34,024 nt of DNA from Alphaproteobacteria bacterium (GTDB lineage: Bacteria; Pseudomonadota; Alphaproteobacteria; Rhodobacterales; Rhodobacteraceae). The stretch covers positions 1 through 34,024 of the forward strand of contig JAUIIR010000046.1 in assembly GCA_030431485.1 (NCBI GenBank), in the 5' to 3' direction. Made by a program: the position numbers and the translations under genes. Shown in pieces: positions 1-7,161 of the stretch. Each line of letters begins with the position of its first letter. The first letter of the stretch is position 1. The notes beneath the pieces were generated by a model that worked only from the letters and a program-made list of their open reading frames with translations, had not been told where the DNA came from and made no database searches.

Positions 1-1
1 C

Positions 2-475
2 GGCGACGGCCGCGCGCTGCCGCCCGAGATGGCGTCCGGGCGCATTTTTTCGGACTATCGCCTGCCGCAACATGGCTTGGTGCAGTTGAACCACTATCCT
101 CTGGGTGCCATGCACAGCTTTGTCCTGAAAGCCGACAGGGGTCGGGCTGTTCATAGCTCCGACCGTCTGGGGCTTGATTACTGGGTCGAACGCAATCTGA
201 ATACCGAAGAAGATCGCTCCGCCTTGCCCCTATGGTACCGCGCGGCACCGATCCGTGCGGGCCTTGCAAAAGATCCCGTGCTGGCAGAACTCCATCGTCA
301 GGCTGTGGCATGGCGCAAGGTGCGTTTTGAGCATTTGCTGACGCAGGATACCTACCGTGATCTTTTTGGCAGGCTCATCATGACACCACCGTCACAACCG
401 ATACCCGAAACAGTTGCGCGACAACTCGCGCTAAAGGCTCAAGGCACCGCAAAAGACGAAGCCGAAAGTTCATAG
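2..475 (+). CDS. Glycosyltransferase family 2 protein, C-terminal part (partial)
   Basis: The reading frame is open from the left edge of the window, so the N-terminal catalytic region lies outside it; an internal ATG at 29 is probably not the start. The visible 157 residues match, from memory, the C-terminal half of Rhodobacteraceae family 2 glycosyltransferases, including the stretch FSDYRLPQHGLVQLNHYPLG and the later LGLDYWVERNLNTEEDRS. The DXD sugar-nucleotide motif is not visible. Such proteins move a sugar from a nucleotide donor onto a polysaccharide or lipid acceptor at the cytoplasmic membrane. The gene ends 100 bp before a same-strand gene of unknown function, so the two may form a surface-polysaccharide unit, which is inference. 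Family is fairly sure; substrate is unknown. Confidence 0.72.
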   Translation, partial: GDGRALPPEMASGRIFSDYRLPQHGLVQLNHYPLGAMHSFVLKADRGRAVHSSDRLGLDYWVERNLNTEEDRSALPLWYRAAPIRAGLAKDPVLAELHRQAVAWRKVRFEHLLTQDTYRDLFGRLIMTPPSQPIPETVARQLALKAQGTAKDEAESS

Positions 476-575
476 ACTCCCCTGTATTTTGGCTCAATTC
501 CGCCCAAATTCCTAAGTAATCCCGGACCGAAGCAAGACCTGTCCACAGGCGCGAGACAATGAGGATCACGGAAAG

Positions 576-1526
576 ATGCAGGACGGACTCGAGCCATATA
601 GCCTTAGCCTGAGCGACTTGAGTTCGGCAGATTGGCTTGAGGAAATGCAGGAGATTGGCACAACCTGCGGATTCTTCGAACCGTTGGGCAAGCGCCACAA
701 TGCCGTTTTTGTCGAAAAAGGCGACACACTGCTTGTCAGCTTTGAATCCCTGCCGGCCATTCAGTCGCAATCCGAAGACGCGCGCCCTCTGGGATTTGAT
801 CTGGCCCGGGACAACGACTGGTCTTGTCTGAGCGTGATCTGCAATCGCGACACGTGGTTTCGCGATCCTCTGGTCTACGGTTTTTTCGACCAATTGACCG
901 ACGATGGGTTCTTTGACGACTTCGATCACGTCGTCTTCTACGGCGCCGGGCCATGTGGATACGCGGCCTGCGCCTTTTCTGTTGCCGCGCCCGGAGCGAC
1001 CGTGATCGCGCTTGAGCCACAGGCCACTCTCGATCCAAGGGTCACCGAATGGGACGACCGCTTTGTCCATATGCGCCGAACCGATTTCACGGACCGGTAT
1101 GGCTATGCGCCAGACATGCTGGAAGCGGCCAAGTCTGCATATGTCATCTACGACCCGAGCGACCGGCTGGGCGCGATGCATGCCGCCCTCTTTGCACGTG
1201 CGGGCGTCACCCGGTTCCGGGCCCGTCACCTCGGCGGTGGGATGCAAGCACATCTGACTCACATGGAGGTTCTCAACAGGCTTGTCACCCATGCATCTGC
1301 CGGACGTCTCGACACACAGGCTTTCGCCAAACTTTACCGCAAGCGCCGATCGCATGCGCTCTACAGCAAGAAACTCTTCAGCGTGCTTGAGGCGCAGGAA
1401 CGACCGCTCTTCGCCGAAGCGGTTTGCGCCTATATCGTCGATAATTTCGGCGCGCCCCGGTATCGCCGCAAGCTCAAGACAATGCGTCAGGGCCAGGATG
1501 ATGCTGCTGATACAGCGACAGGCTAG
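576..1526 (+). CDS. Conserved protein of unknown function with an alpha/beta-hydrolase-like core
   Basis: This 316-residue protein has coding-like GC-rich third positions and starts at an ATG preceded by a purine-rich stretch (GGAAAG). I do not recognise a characterised function. Relatives in Rhodobacteraceae are, as I recall, sometimes automatically named phosphoadenosine phosphosulfate reductase, but no PAPS-reductase signature is visible here. Around residues 121-137 the segment [17 protein letters not shown] resembles the nucleophile elbow of alpha/beta hydrolases (G-x-S-x-G-G-Y-A), but with Gly where the serine should be and Cys at a conserved Gly. An inactive hydrolase fold is therefore possible. 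It follows the glycosyltransferase on the same strand and ends 32 bp before pyrC. It has no signal peptide or membrane segment, so it is probably cytoplasmic. Confidence 0.75.
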   Translation: MQDGLEPYSLSLSDLSSADWLEEMQEIGTTCGFFEPLGKRHNAVFVEKGDTLLVSFESLPAIQSQSEDARPLGFDLARDNDWSCLSVICNRDTWFRDPLVYGFFDQLTDDGFFDDFDHVVFYGAGPCGYAACAFSVAAPGATVIALEPQATLDPRVTEWDDRFVHMRRTDFTDRYGYAPDMLEAAKSAYVIYDPSDRLGAMHAALFARAGVTRFRARHLGGGMQAHLTHMEVLNRLVTHASAGRLDTQAFAKLYRKRRSHALYSKKLFSVLEAQERPLFAEAVCAYIVDNFGAPRYRRKLKTMRQGQDDAADTATG

Positions 1527-1558
1527 CATCAGCACGGCACGCGTGCTACGCGGCGTGC

Positions 1559-2599
1559 ATGACAGAGACTCTCACGATCAAGACCCCTGACGACTGGCAT
1601 CTGCATCTGCGCGATGGCGCGATGCTGCGCGCGGTCGCTCCGGAAACCGCCCGGCACTTTGGCCGTGCCATCATCATGCCTAACCTCGTGCCGCCGGTCG
1701 TGACTGGGGCCGATGCCGCCGCCTATCGCGACCGGATTCTTGCTGCCTTGCCAGACGGGTCCGGATTTACGCCGCTGATGACGCTCTATCTGACGGAAGA
1801 CACCGATCCAGAGGATCTGGCGCGGGCGCATAACGACGGTCTGATCACTGCGGTCAAACTTTACCCGGCCGGCGCCACCACAAACTCAGCATCTGGCGTG
1901 ACCGATTTCGACAAGGTCCGACCCGTCCTTGAGAAGATGGCTGAGATCGGTTGCCCGCTTTGCGTGCATGGCGAAGTTGTGGACAGTGAAATCGACATTT
2001 TCGACCGGGAGGCCGTGTTCATCGAGCGCGTGCTCGACCCGATCCGACGGGCAACACCGGGGCTGCGGGTGGTGATGGAGCACATCACGACCATGCAAGG
2101 CGTCGAGTATGCATCTGAGGGCGGGCCAGACTTGGGGGCGACGATCACCACGCACCATCTGGTCATCAACCGCAACCACATCCTCGCCGGGGGGATCAAG
2201 CCGCACTACTATTGCTTGCCTGTCGCGAAACGCGAGGAACACCGCCTCGCCCTGCGCCGGGCGGCGACCAGCGGCGACCCGACCTACTTTCTCGGCACGG
2301 ACAGCGCACCACATACTGATGCCAACAAACTCCTGCCATGCGGCTGCGCGGGCTGCTTCACAGCGACCAATACCCTGTCCATTCTTGCAGAGGTGTTTGA
2401 ACAGGAAGGTGCGTTGGATCGGTTGGAAAGCTTTGCCAGCCTGAATGGTCCGAAATTCTATCGCCTGCCACCGAATGACAGCGTCGTCACGCTTACAAAA
2501 GGCGCTCCGATTGACTACCCGAAACAGATCGAAACTGGCGACGGTCCCGTCACTGTGTTTGATCCGATGATGCCACTGCATTGGCGGGTGGAGACCTAG
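1559..2599 (+). CDS. pyrC: Dihydroorotase
   Basis: Dihydroorotase is the zinc enzyme that cyclises carbamoyl-aspartate to dihydroorotate in pyrimidine synthesis. The 346 residues are the usual length of the short, E. coli-type (class II) enzyme. Visible metal and active-site elements are HLHLR (His14, His16), the carbamylated-lysine segment with Lys100 before [10 protein letters not shown], the CVHGE histidine at 137, the histidine of MEHITT, and the late TDSAPH motif carrying the catalytic aspartate. The ATG at 1559 lines up with the family N-terminus, although no strong ribosome binding site precedes it. The next step but one, pyrE, lies 3.9 kb downstream on the same strand, with the puc light-harvesting operon between them. 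Identification is secure. Confidence 0.97.
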   Translation: MTETLTIKTPDDWHLHLRDGAMLRAVAPETARHFGRAIIMPNLVPPVVTGADAAAYRDRILAALPDGSGFTPLMTLYLTEDTDPEDLARAHNDGLITAVKLYPAGATTNSASGVTDFDKVRPVLEKMAEIGCPLCVHGEVVDSEIDIFDREAVFIERVLDPIRRATPGLRVVMEHITTMQGVEYASEGGPDLGATITTHHLVINRNHILAGGIKPHYYCLPVAKREEHRLALRRAATSGDPTYFLGTDSAPHTDANKLLPCGCAGCFTATNTLSILAEVFEQEGALDRLESFASLNGPKFYRLPPNDSVVTLTKGAPIDYPKQIETGDGPVTVFDPMMPLHWRVET

Positions 2600-3123
2600 G
2601 TCACCCGGCTTTATAACGACACTTCGGACGGGCCAGCATGCGCGTCGCGGAAGATAGCGATTTGGCAGGATGCAAATGATTTGATGCATCTGTAGCCCGA
2701 CCATAGGACCGAGATTGCCATTGACGCGGTACCTCAGGGGTTGCCCGTCCGTCGAACCGCCACCTGAGGTCCTCGCAATTCGCTTTGCCTAAGAAAGTCT
2801 TTTCGACAGGAATTTTGACAACCTGCAACCAGCGTCGCGACGCTCCGAATTGCAGCGGTCTTGCAGCACTTCCATCCAAACGGTTGGGCATGTCCTGGCT
2901 GCTTGCATCAGTCTCTCATTCAAAACGCCTGGGTCGTTCCGATACATGAAGTTCATGATCCCGCGAGGGCCTGAGAATCAGTGATTCTGCTGAGTATCTA
3001 ACCTTTTGCACACTCTGTGCGCAGAACAGTGCGGCAGGTCTGGCATCCCCAAGAACACCACAACCCACTGATAATCGGCTCATTCCGCCTATGGAATGCG
3101 GCCTTGGCGTCACAGGGTTAGGG
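2600..3123. other. Gene-free region upstream of the puc control sites
   Basis: I see no convincing gene in these roughly 520 bp; the open frames across it have poor codon use and no family resemblance. It does hold several dyads. ACCTCAGG at 2731-2738 is inverted at 2763-2770 (8-bp arms, 24-nt loop). CATGAA-g-TTCATG occupies 2945-2957. AGAATCA-g-TGATTCT occupies 2974-2988. An imperfect TGCACAC-tct-GTGCGCA lies near 3007-3023. Because the region sits directly upstream of pucB, the last three could bind upstream regulators of light harvesting, but none matches a site I can name. Confidence 0.5.
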
Positions 3124-3167
3124 TGTAAACTTAAGATTACAATTGCGAGTGTCAGTTTTTTATTACA
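3124..3167 (+). promoter_or_regulatory. Tandem PpsR/CrtJ-type binding sites upstream of pucB
   Basis: Two TGT-N12-ACA elements are present, at 3124-3141 and 3150-3167, separated by exactly 8 bp. TGT-N12-ACA is the recognition pattern of the redox- and light-responsive repressor PpsR (CrtJ), and pairs 8 bp apart are the arrangement described for cooperative binding at the bchC promoter. The second site overlaps an inverted repeat TTACAC-N5-GTGTAA at 3163-3179. I cannot place the -35 and -10 boxes of the puc promoter with confidence. The ppsR gene is not in this window. Confidence 0.8.
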
Positions 3168-3299
3168 CACTGCGTGTAAATGAAGTGAACGTTGTTTTTA
3201 GATCGGCTCTCGAGGGGTGCAGGCCGATCGATCAGGGCAATCGCCCAAGTCCCGAGCGCTCCGAACCCAACTTGAACCAACCCGAAGGAGGAGTTCAAA

Positions 3300-3458
3300 A
3301 TGTCAACAGACGACGAAGACAAGGTCTGGCCGACCGGCTTGACCTTGAAAGAGGCCGAGGAGGTGCACAGCTACCTGATCGATGGCACACGTGTGTTCGG
3401 TGCCATCGCATTGCTGGCACACTTCCTTGTGGCCGTGTCCACACCTTGGCTCGGATAA
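3300..3458 (+). CDS. pucB: Light-harvesting LH2 antenna beta subunit
   Basis: This 52-residue protein is the beta polypeptide of the peripheral antenna complex LH2, which holds bacteriochlorophyll and carotenoid in the inner membrane and passes energy to LH1 and the reaction centre. It has the family pattern: a polar N-terminus, [16 protein letters not shown] with His23, one membrane helix ([14 protein letters not shown]) with His41 as the likely B850-type ligand, and a TPWL end. It starts at an ATG with a strong AAGGAGGAG ribosome binding site at 3285-3293, fitting high expression. pucA begins 12 bp downstream with its own binding site inside the gap. The gene is too short for an ordinary 60-codon ORF cut-off. 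Confidence 0.96.
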   Translation: MSTDDEDKVWPTGLTLKEAEEVHSYLIDGTRVFGAIALLAHFLVAVSTPWLG

Positions 3459-3470
3459 GGGAGACACAGC

Positions 3471-3788
3471 ATGAATAACGCAAAAATGTGGCTCGTCGTC
3501 CCGCCTGCGGTGGGCGTTCCCATCTTCCTCGGCGCGGTTGCCGTTGGATCGTTTGCTGTACACGTCGCCGTGCTCAGCAAGGTCGATTGGTACAACAACT
3601 ACCTCGTCGGCGAAGAGCTCAGCAGCACCGAAGCTGCGGCGCAGTTGCTTGCTCCGAAGTCGGATACGGCCAAGGCAAGCTATGCGGTGCCGCAGCAAGA
3701 TGGCAGCCTGCAAGTCACGATCATCCTGCCGGATGGCACGTCGACACAGGCTTTGATCCAGCCATCCCAGTTGCAACCAGAGTTGTAA
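3471..3788 (+). CDS. pucA: Light-harvesting LH2 antenna alpha subunit with a long C-terminal extension
   Basis: The alpha polypeptide of LH2 pairs with PucB. Residues 1-47 align without gaps to the Rhodopseudomonas acidophila alpha subunit: KMWLVVPPAVGVP, one membrane helix with His31 (bacteriochlorophyll ligand), and Trp40. The residues that tune the long-wavelength band, alpha-44 and alpha-45, are Tyr and Leu here; Tyr-Trp or Tyr-Tyr occur in B800-850 types and Phe-Leu in B800-820. At 105 residues it is about twice the usual 50-60. The extra ~55 residues are polar and glutamine-rich, with a strand-like segment LQVTIILPDGT, and should lie on the periplasmic side. It starts at an ATG 12 bp after pucB with GGGAG upstream. 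Confidence 0.93.
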   Translation: MNNAKMWLVVPPAVGVPIFLGAVAVGSFAVHVAVLSKVDWYNNYLVGEELSSTEAAAQLLAPKSDTAKASYAVPQQDGSLQVTIILPDGTSTQALIQPSQLQPEL

Positions 3789-3800
3789 CCGCATCTCAGC

Positions 3801-3835
3801 AATGTGGACCCGGCCTTCAAAACCGGGTCCGCATT
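3801..3835 (+). promoter_or_regulatory. Hairpin between pucBA and pucC
   Basis: The arms 3801-3813 and 3823-3835 pair over 13 bp with a single T-G wobble, closing a 9-nt loop. No T-tract follows, so this is not a standard intrinsic terminator. Hairpins placed between antenna structural genes and the pucC assembly gene are known to protect the short structural transcript from 3' decay and limit read-through, which would give the needed excess of PucBA over PucC. That role is inferred from position. Confidence 0.82.
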
Positions 3836-3897
3836 TACCGGATTTCAGCCGCGCGCATTTATAATGCCGCGTCGCGGCTTTGAAAAAGGTGCACCGG

Positions 3898-5340
3898 ATG
3901 TTCGACTACCGTCGCATTGTCTTGACCAAACTCGCGTCTATCGGACCACGCTATCTGCCTTTTGCCGACGTGGCCTCTAAGGATGTGCCGCTTTCCCGGC
4001 TGCTCCGTCTTGCTCTGTTTCAGGTGACGGTTGGCATGGCGTTGGTGCTTTTGGTCGGCACATTGAACCGCGTGATGATTGTCGAAATGTCGGTTCCGGC
4101 CAGCCTTGTCGGAACCATGCTGGCCCTGCCGATCGTCTTTGCCCCGTTCCGGGCCTTGATTGGGTTCAAATCCGACACCAACAAATCGGCTCTCGGACTG
4201 CGCCGCCTGCCCTACATCTGGAAAGGCACGCTGTATCAATTCGGCGGCTTTGCCATTATGCCCTTCGCATTGCTGGTCCTGTCCGGCTATGGCGAAGCCT
4301 ACGATGCCCCGCGCTGGATCGGTTACAGTTCCGCCGGACTGTCCTTCCTCCTGGTCGGCGCGGGCGTGCATATTGTTCAGACAGTCGGCCTTGCCCTGGC
4401 AACAGACCTTGTAGACGAGGTCGATCAGCCCAAAGTGGTCGGCCTGATGTATGTCATGCTTCTGTTTGGCATGGTCATTAGCGCGGTTATCTATGGTCTC
4501 TTGCTTGAAAACTATTCACCCGGCAGGCTCGTGCAGGTCATCCAGGGCTCTGCCGTTGTGACCGTTGCGCTGAACTTCCTTGCCATGTGGAAACAAGAGG
4601 CCCGCGACCGCGTCCGTGCGCAGGCCATGGCCAAAGCCGAAGACATCGCCTTCCGGGACGCGTGGGCGCAACTCATGCGAAACGCCGGAATGATCCGCCT
4701 TTTGATTGTCATCGCTCTTGGCACTTTCGGCTTTGGTATGGCGGATGTCTTGCTTGAACCCTACGGCGGCGAAGCTTTGGGCCTCTCCGTCGCCAACACT
4801 ACCAAACTGACCGCCCTTTTGGCCGGAGGGACGCTGATCGGCTTCGGCATCGCGTCCCGTGTCCTTGGCAACGGCGGAGCGCCATCAGCCACGTCGCTCA
4901 GCGGCGCTCTGATCGGAATCCCCGGCTTTGCTGCTATCATTTTTTCCGCGTATGGCGGCGGCACGCCGGCATTTCTTGCAGGTACACTGATGATTGGCCT
5001 TGGTGCCGGCCTCTTTGGGCATGCGACACTGACAGCGACGATGCGCGCCGCTCCAAAGGACAAAATCGGGCTTGCGCTTGGCGCGTGGGGCAGTGTGCAA
5101 GCGACAGCCGCTGGCGTCGGGATGGCGCTGGCTGGCTGGGTGCGCGACGTGATCGTGGCACTGCCAAGTGATGCCGATGGTCTCGCAACCGAAACGCCCT
5201 ATAATATAATCTTCTCAATGGAGATGGGCTTTCTTGTTCTTGCTGTTCTTCTCATTTTTCCGCTCGCGGGTCGGGCTGACCTCACAAAGGCCACACGCGC
5301 TGCAGCATCCTCGCAATCCAACCCGGTGGAGGCACCATGA
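3898..5340 (+). CDS. pucC: PucC, LH2 assembly protein of the MFS-like BCH2/PucC family
   Basis: PucC is a 12-helix membrane protein related to major facilitator transporters; it is needed for LH2 assembly, possibly by delivering bacteriochlorophyll. The 480 residues are the usual length. Recognisable elements are the early LFQVTVGMALVLLVGTLNRVMIVE helix (quoted here in part), the cytoplasmic GFKSDTN and RRLPYIWKGTL loop typical of the family, and repeated glycine-rich helices to the C-terminus. I chose ATG 3898 (MFDYRR) over the TTG at 3880 because AAGG lies at a suitable distance and family N-termini resemble it. It follows the 13-bp hairpin after pucA and overlaps the next gene by 4 bp (ATGA), implying translational coupling. 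A TATAAT at 3860-3865 lacks a good -35 partner. Confidence 0.94.
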   Translation: MFDYRRIVLTKLASIGPRYLPFADVASKDVPLSRLLRLALFQVTVGMALVLLVGTLNRVMIVEMSVPASLVGTMLALPIVFAPFRALIGFKSDTNKSALGLRRLPYIWKGTLYQFGGFAIMPFALLVLSGYGEAYDAPRWIGYSSAGLSFLLVGAGVHIVQTVGLALATDLVDEVDQPKVVGLMYVMLLFGMVISAVIYGLLLENYSPGRLVQVIQGSAVVTVALNFLAMWKQEARDRVRAQAMAKAEDIAFRDAWAQLMRNAGMIRLLIVIALGTFGFGMADVLLEPYGGEALGLSVANTTKLTALLAGGTLIGFGIASRVLGNGGAPSATSLSGALIGIPGFAAIIFSAYGGGTPAFLAGTLMIGLGAGLFGHATLTATMRAAPKDKIGLALGAWGSVQATAAGVGMALAGWVRDVIVALPSDADGLATETPYNIIFSMEMGFLVLAVLLIFPLAGRADLTKATRAAASSQSNPVEAP

Positions 5341-6374
5341 CAACGATTATCACACGGTACTTCGATAGCGCAGGCAAGGCCGAGTCCGCTCAACGCGAAC
5401 TTATGTACACGTACAAGGTGCCTCGCGCGATCATACGCATCTATGACAACCCCAAAGGATTGGCAAAGACGCTGGAGAACGCGGACGTCCTGCCCGAAAC
5501 GGCAAAAGCCTATGCCGACCGCATGTCGTCCGGCGGCGCAGTGCTTATGGTGCGCGGGAAATACAAACCGCTTGGCGTTGCCAAGATCACCCGGAACGTC
5601 GCTGCCGAAAAAGGCGCGGTGGACATGGGCGATCTAAATCAGGATGTCTTTGTAAAGGATGCGCGTGGACGCGGACTGAGCATCCTGCCCGAGCATCCGC
5701 ATATCCTGCTAAGCCAGAAAGATCCGCTGGAGCCAACGCACCACATGGCGGATTGGCCTATTCCCCTGATCAGTCGCCGCAAGCTATATAATGAGATGGC
5801 GATCCCACGCCACGGCCGCATGGCTAACTGGCCGATCCCCCTTCTCAGCCGCCGCAAACCAGTCGATAAATTCGCATTCCCGCGCCACGCACGCATGGCC
5901 AACTGGCCCCTTCCCCTTATCAGCCACCGCAAGCCATGGGACAAGTTCGCGTTCCCGCGTCACGCGCGCATGGCGAATTTTCCGCTCCCGCTCATCAGCC
6001 GCCGCAAACCCTGGGACAGGTTTGCCTTCCCGCGCCATATGCGCATGGCCAATTGGCCGTTTCCCCTGCTGATCAACGGGGAACAGCATACGAATGCGAT
6101 CATTCCGGGCGCACCGCATCAGGCGGATTTCCCGATCCCGCTGCTCAGCGACCGTGAACCCTATGACGGGTTTGCCTTCCCGCGTCACGCTCGCATGGCC
6201 AACTGGCCAATCCCACTGATCAGCCGCCGCAAACCGACCACCAAGTCGATCTTTTCTCGGCATGCCCGCATGGCGGACGTGTTCCTGCCTCTGGTGATCC
6301 GTCGCCCTCAGGACGGTGATCACGGCTGGTCGTTCTCGAAGATGTTGGGGCTGCCGACACTCAAACGGCGCTGA
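5337..6374 (+). CDS. puc-operon protein: small alpha/beta-type N-terminal domain plus eight 25-residue repeats
   Basis: This 345-residue protein is coupled to pucC by an ATGA overlap and is the last gene of the puc operon. Residues 1-100 resemble, by eye, the YflT/general-stress-17M type of small alpha/beta domain (YFDSAGKAESAQREL, then AYADRMSSGGAVLMVRG and AEKGAVDMGDL). Residues 132-331 are eight tandem units of exactly 25 residues with consensus PRHARMANWPxPLxSRRKP; the aromatic residue recurs at 140, 165, 190, 215, 240, 265 and 290. Units 2-4 and 7 are most alike, 5 and 6 are diverged, and 1 and 8 are degenerate ends. There is no signal peptide or membrane helix. Its position is that of pucD/pucE in other phototrophs, which encode small LH2-associated proteins, so a role in LH2 assembly or stability is inferred. 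I do not recognise the repeat family. Confidence 0.88.
   Translation: MTTIITRYFDSAGKAESAQRELMYTYKVPRAIIRIYDNPKGLAKTLENADVLPETAKAYADRMSSGGAVLMVRGKYKPLGVAKITRNVAAEKGAVDMGDLNQDVFVKDARGRGLSILPEHPHILLSQKDPLEPTHHMADWPIPLISRRKLYNEMAIPRHGRMANWPIPLLSRRKPVDKFAFPRHARMANWPLPLISHRKPWDKFAFPRHARMANFPLPLISRRKPWDRFAFPRHMRMANWPFPLLINGEQHTNAIIPGAPHQADFPIPLLSDREPYDGFAFPRHARMANWPIPLISRRKPTTKSIFSRHARMADVFLPLVIRRPQDGDHGWSFSKMLGLPTLKRR
5730..6329 (+). repeat. Eight tandem 75-bp coding repeats
   Basis: The DNA encoding residues 132-331 of the last puc-operon protein consists of eight in-frame 75-bp units. The central units are roughly 80 percent identical at the DNA level by eye, and many differences fall at third codon positions, so the protein pattern appears to be kept by selection. 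The constant unit length of 75 bp with no indels across all eight copies is unusual for a degenerate repeat. Confidence 0.9.
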
Positions 6375-6397
6375 GCCAAACGTGTTGACCGAAATGC

Positions 6398-6435
6398 AAA
6401 GGGCGGGAGGCTGACAATGGCACCCGCCCTTTTCC
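6398..6435 (+). terminator. Intrinsic terminator of the puc operon
   Basis: A perfect 10-bp GC-rich stem is formed by 6398-6407 (AAAGGGCGGG) and 6423-6432 (CCCGCCCTTT), with a 15-nt loop and a short T-run continuing from the right arm. It lies 24 bp after the stop codon of the repeat protein and 50 bp before pyrE. It would therefore separate the heavily and conditionally transcribed puc genes from pyrE. Confidence 0.85.
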
Positions 6436-6486
6436 TATTCGGGAAAACCCGCTAGAGCGGCGCAAACCCAGCCAAGGACCCGCGCC

Positions 6487-7161
6487 ATGATCCCTTCATC
6501 CTACCCGTCTTCCGAAGAAATCGCCCGCCTGACCGCGCGGATGCTGCTGGAAATCGGCGCCGTGAACTTTCGTCCCGAGGATCCGTTTATTCTTGCCTCC
6601 GGCTTGCCCTCGGCAACCTATATTGATTGCCGAAAACTGATCTCATTTCCGCGCATCCGGTCTACGCTCATGGATTTCCTGACTGTCACGGTGATGCGCA
6701 ACGCGGGGCTTGAGGCGTTTGACAATATCGCTGGCGGGGAAACCGCAGGCATACCTTTTGCGGCGCTTGTGGCCGAGCGCATGGCGCTGCCAATGACCTA
6801 TGTCCGCAAGAAACCCAAAGGGTATGGCCGCAATGCGCGCATCGAGGGGGCGATGTCTGAAGGCCAGCGCGTTTTGCTGGTGGAAGATCTGACAACCGAC
6901 GGCGGGTCCAAGCTCAGCTTTGTTGACGCCATTCGCGAGACAGGCGCGACCTGCGGTCATACGGCTGTGATATTCTATTACGACATCTTTCCTGAAACGA
7001 CCAAGACGCTCGGCGATCACGGCGTTCGGCTGCACCATCTCTGCACTTGGTGGGATGTGCTGGCCGAAGCGCGGGAACAGGGCGCGTTCGACGACGCGAC
7101 CTTGTCCGAGGTTGAAGCGTTCCTCAAAGAGCCCCGTGCGTGGCAGGACGCCCGAAAGTAA
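6487..7161 (+). CDS. pyrE: Orotate phosphoribosyltransferase
   Basis: PyrE transfers phosphoribosyl from PRPP to orotate, giving orotidine 5'-phosphate in pyrimidine synthesis. The 224 residues fit the family. The PRPP-binding signature [14 protein letters not shown] is clear near residues 130-143, and [17 protein letters not shown] is the characteristic lysine-rich flexible loop region. The ATG at 6487 follows directly after the puc terminator, so pyrE must have its own promoter in the roughly 50-bp gap or use read-through; I cannot define one. Its last 38 bp overlap the end of the convergent VWA gene on the minus strand. Identification is secure. Confidence 0.97.
   Translation: MIPSSYPSSEEIARLTARMLLEIGAVNFRPEDPFILASGLPSATYIDCRKLISFPRIRSTLMDFLTVTVMRNAGLEAFDNIAGGETAGIPFAALVAERMALPMTYVRKKPKGYGRNARIEGAMSEGQRVLLVEDLTTDGGSKLSFVDAIRETGATCGHTAVIFYYDIFPETTKTLGDHGVRLHHLCTWWDVLAEAREQGAFDDATLSEVEAFLKEPRAWQDARK

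Noticed and set aside
378..1535. 385-codon open frame on the minus strand opposite the conserved protein at 576-1526
   Set aside because: It is a GC-skew shadow: no family resemblance, poor start, and the plus-strand gene has better codon use and a recognisable pattern.
2916..3170. 84-codon minus-strand frame overlapping the puc control region
   Set aside because: It overlaps the PpsR-type sites, has low coding quality and no family resemblance.
3860..3865. TATAAT as a separate pucC promoter
   Set aside because: There is no acceptable -35 at 16-18 bp; kept only as a note under pucC.
5730..6329. CRISPR-like array suggested by regular 75-bp repeats
   Set aside because: The repeats are contiguous, in frame and coding, with no spacers and no cas genes.
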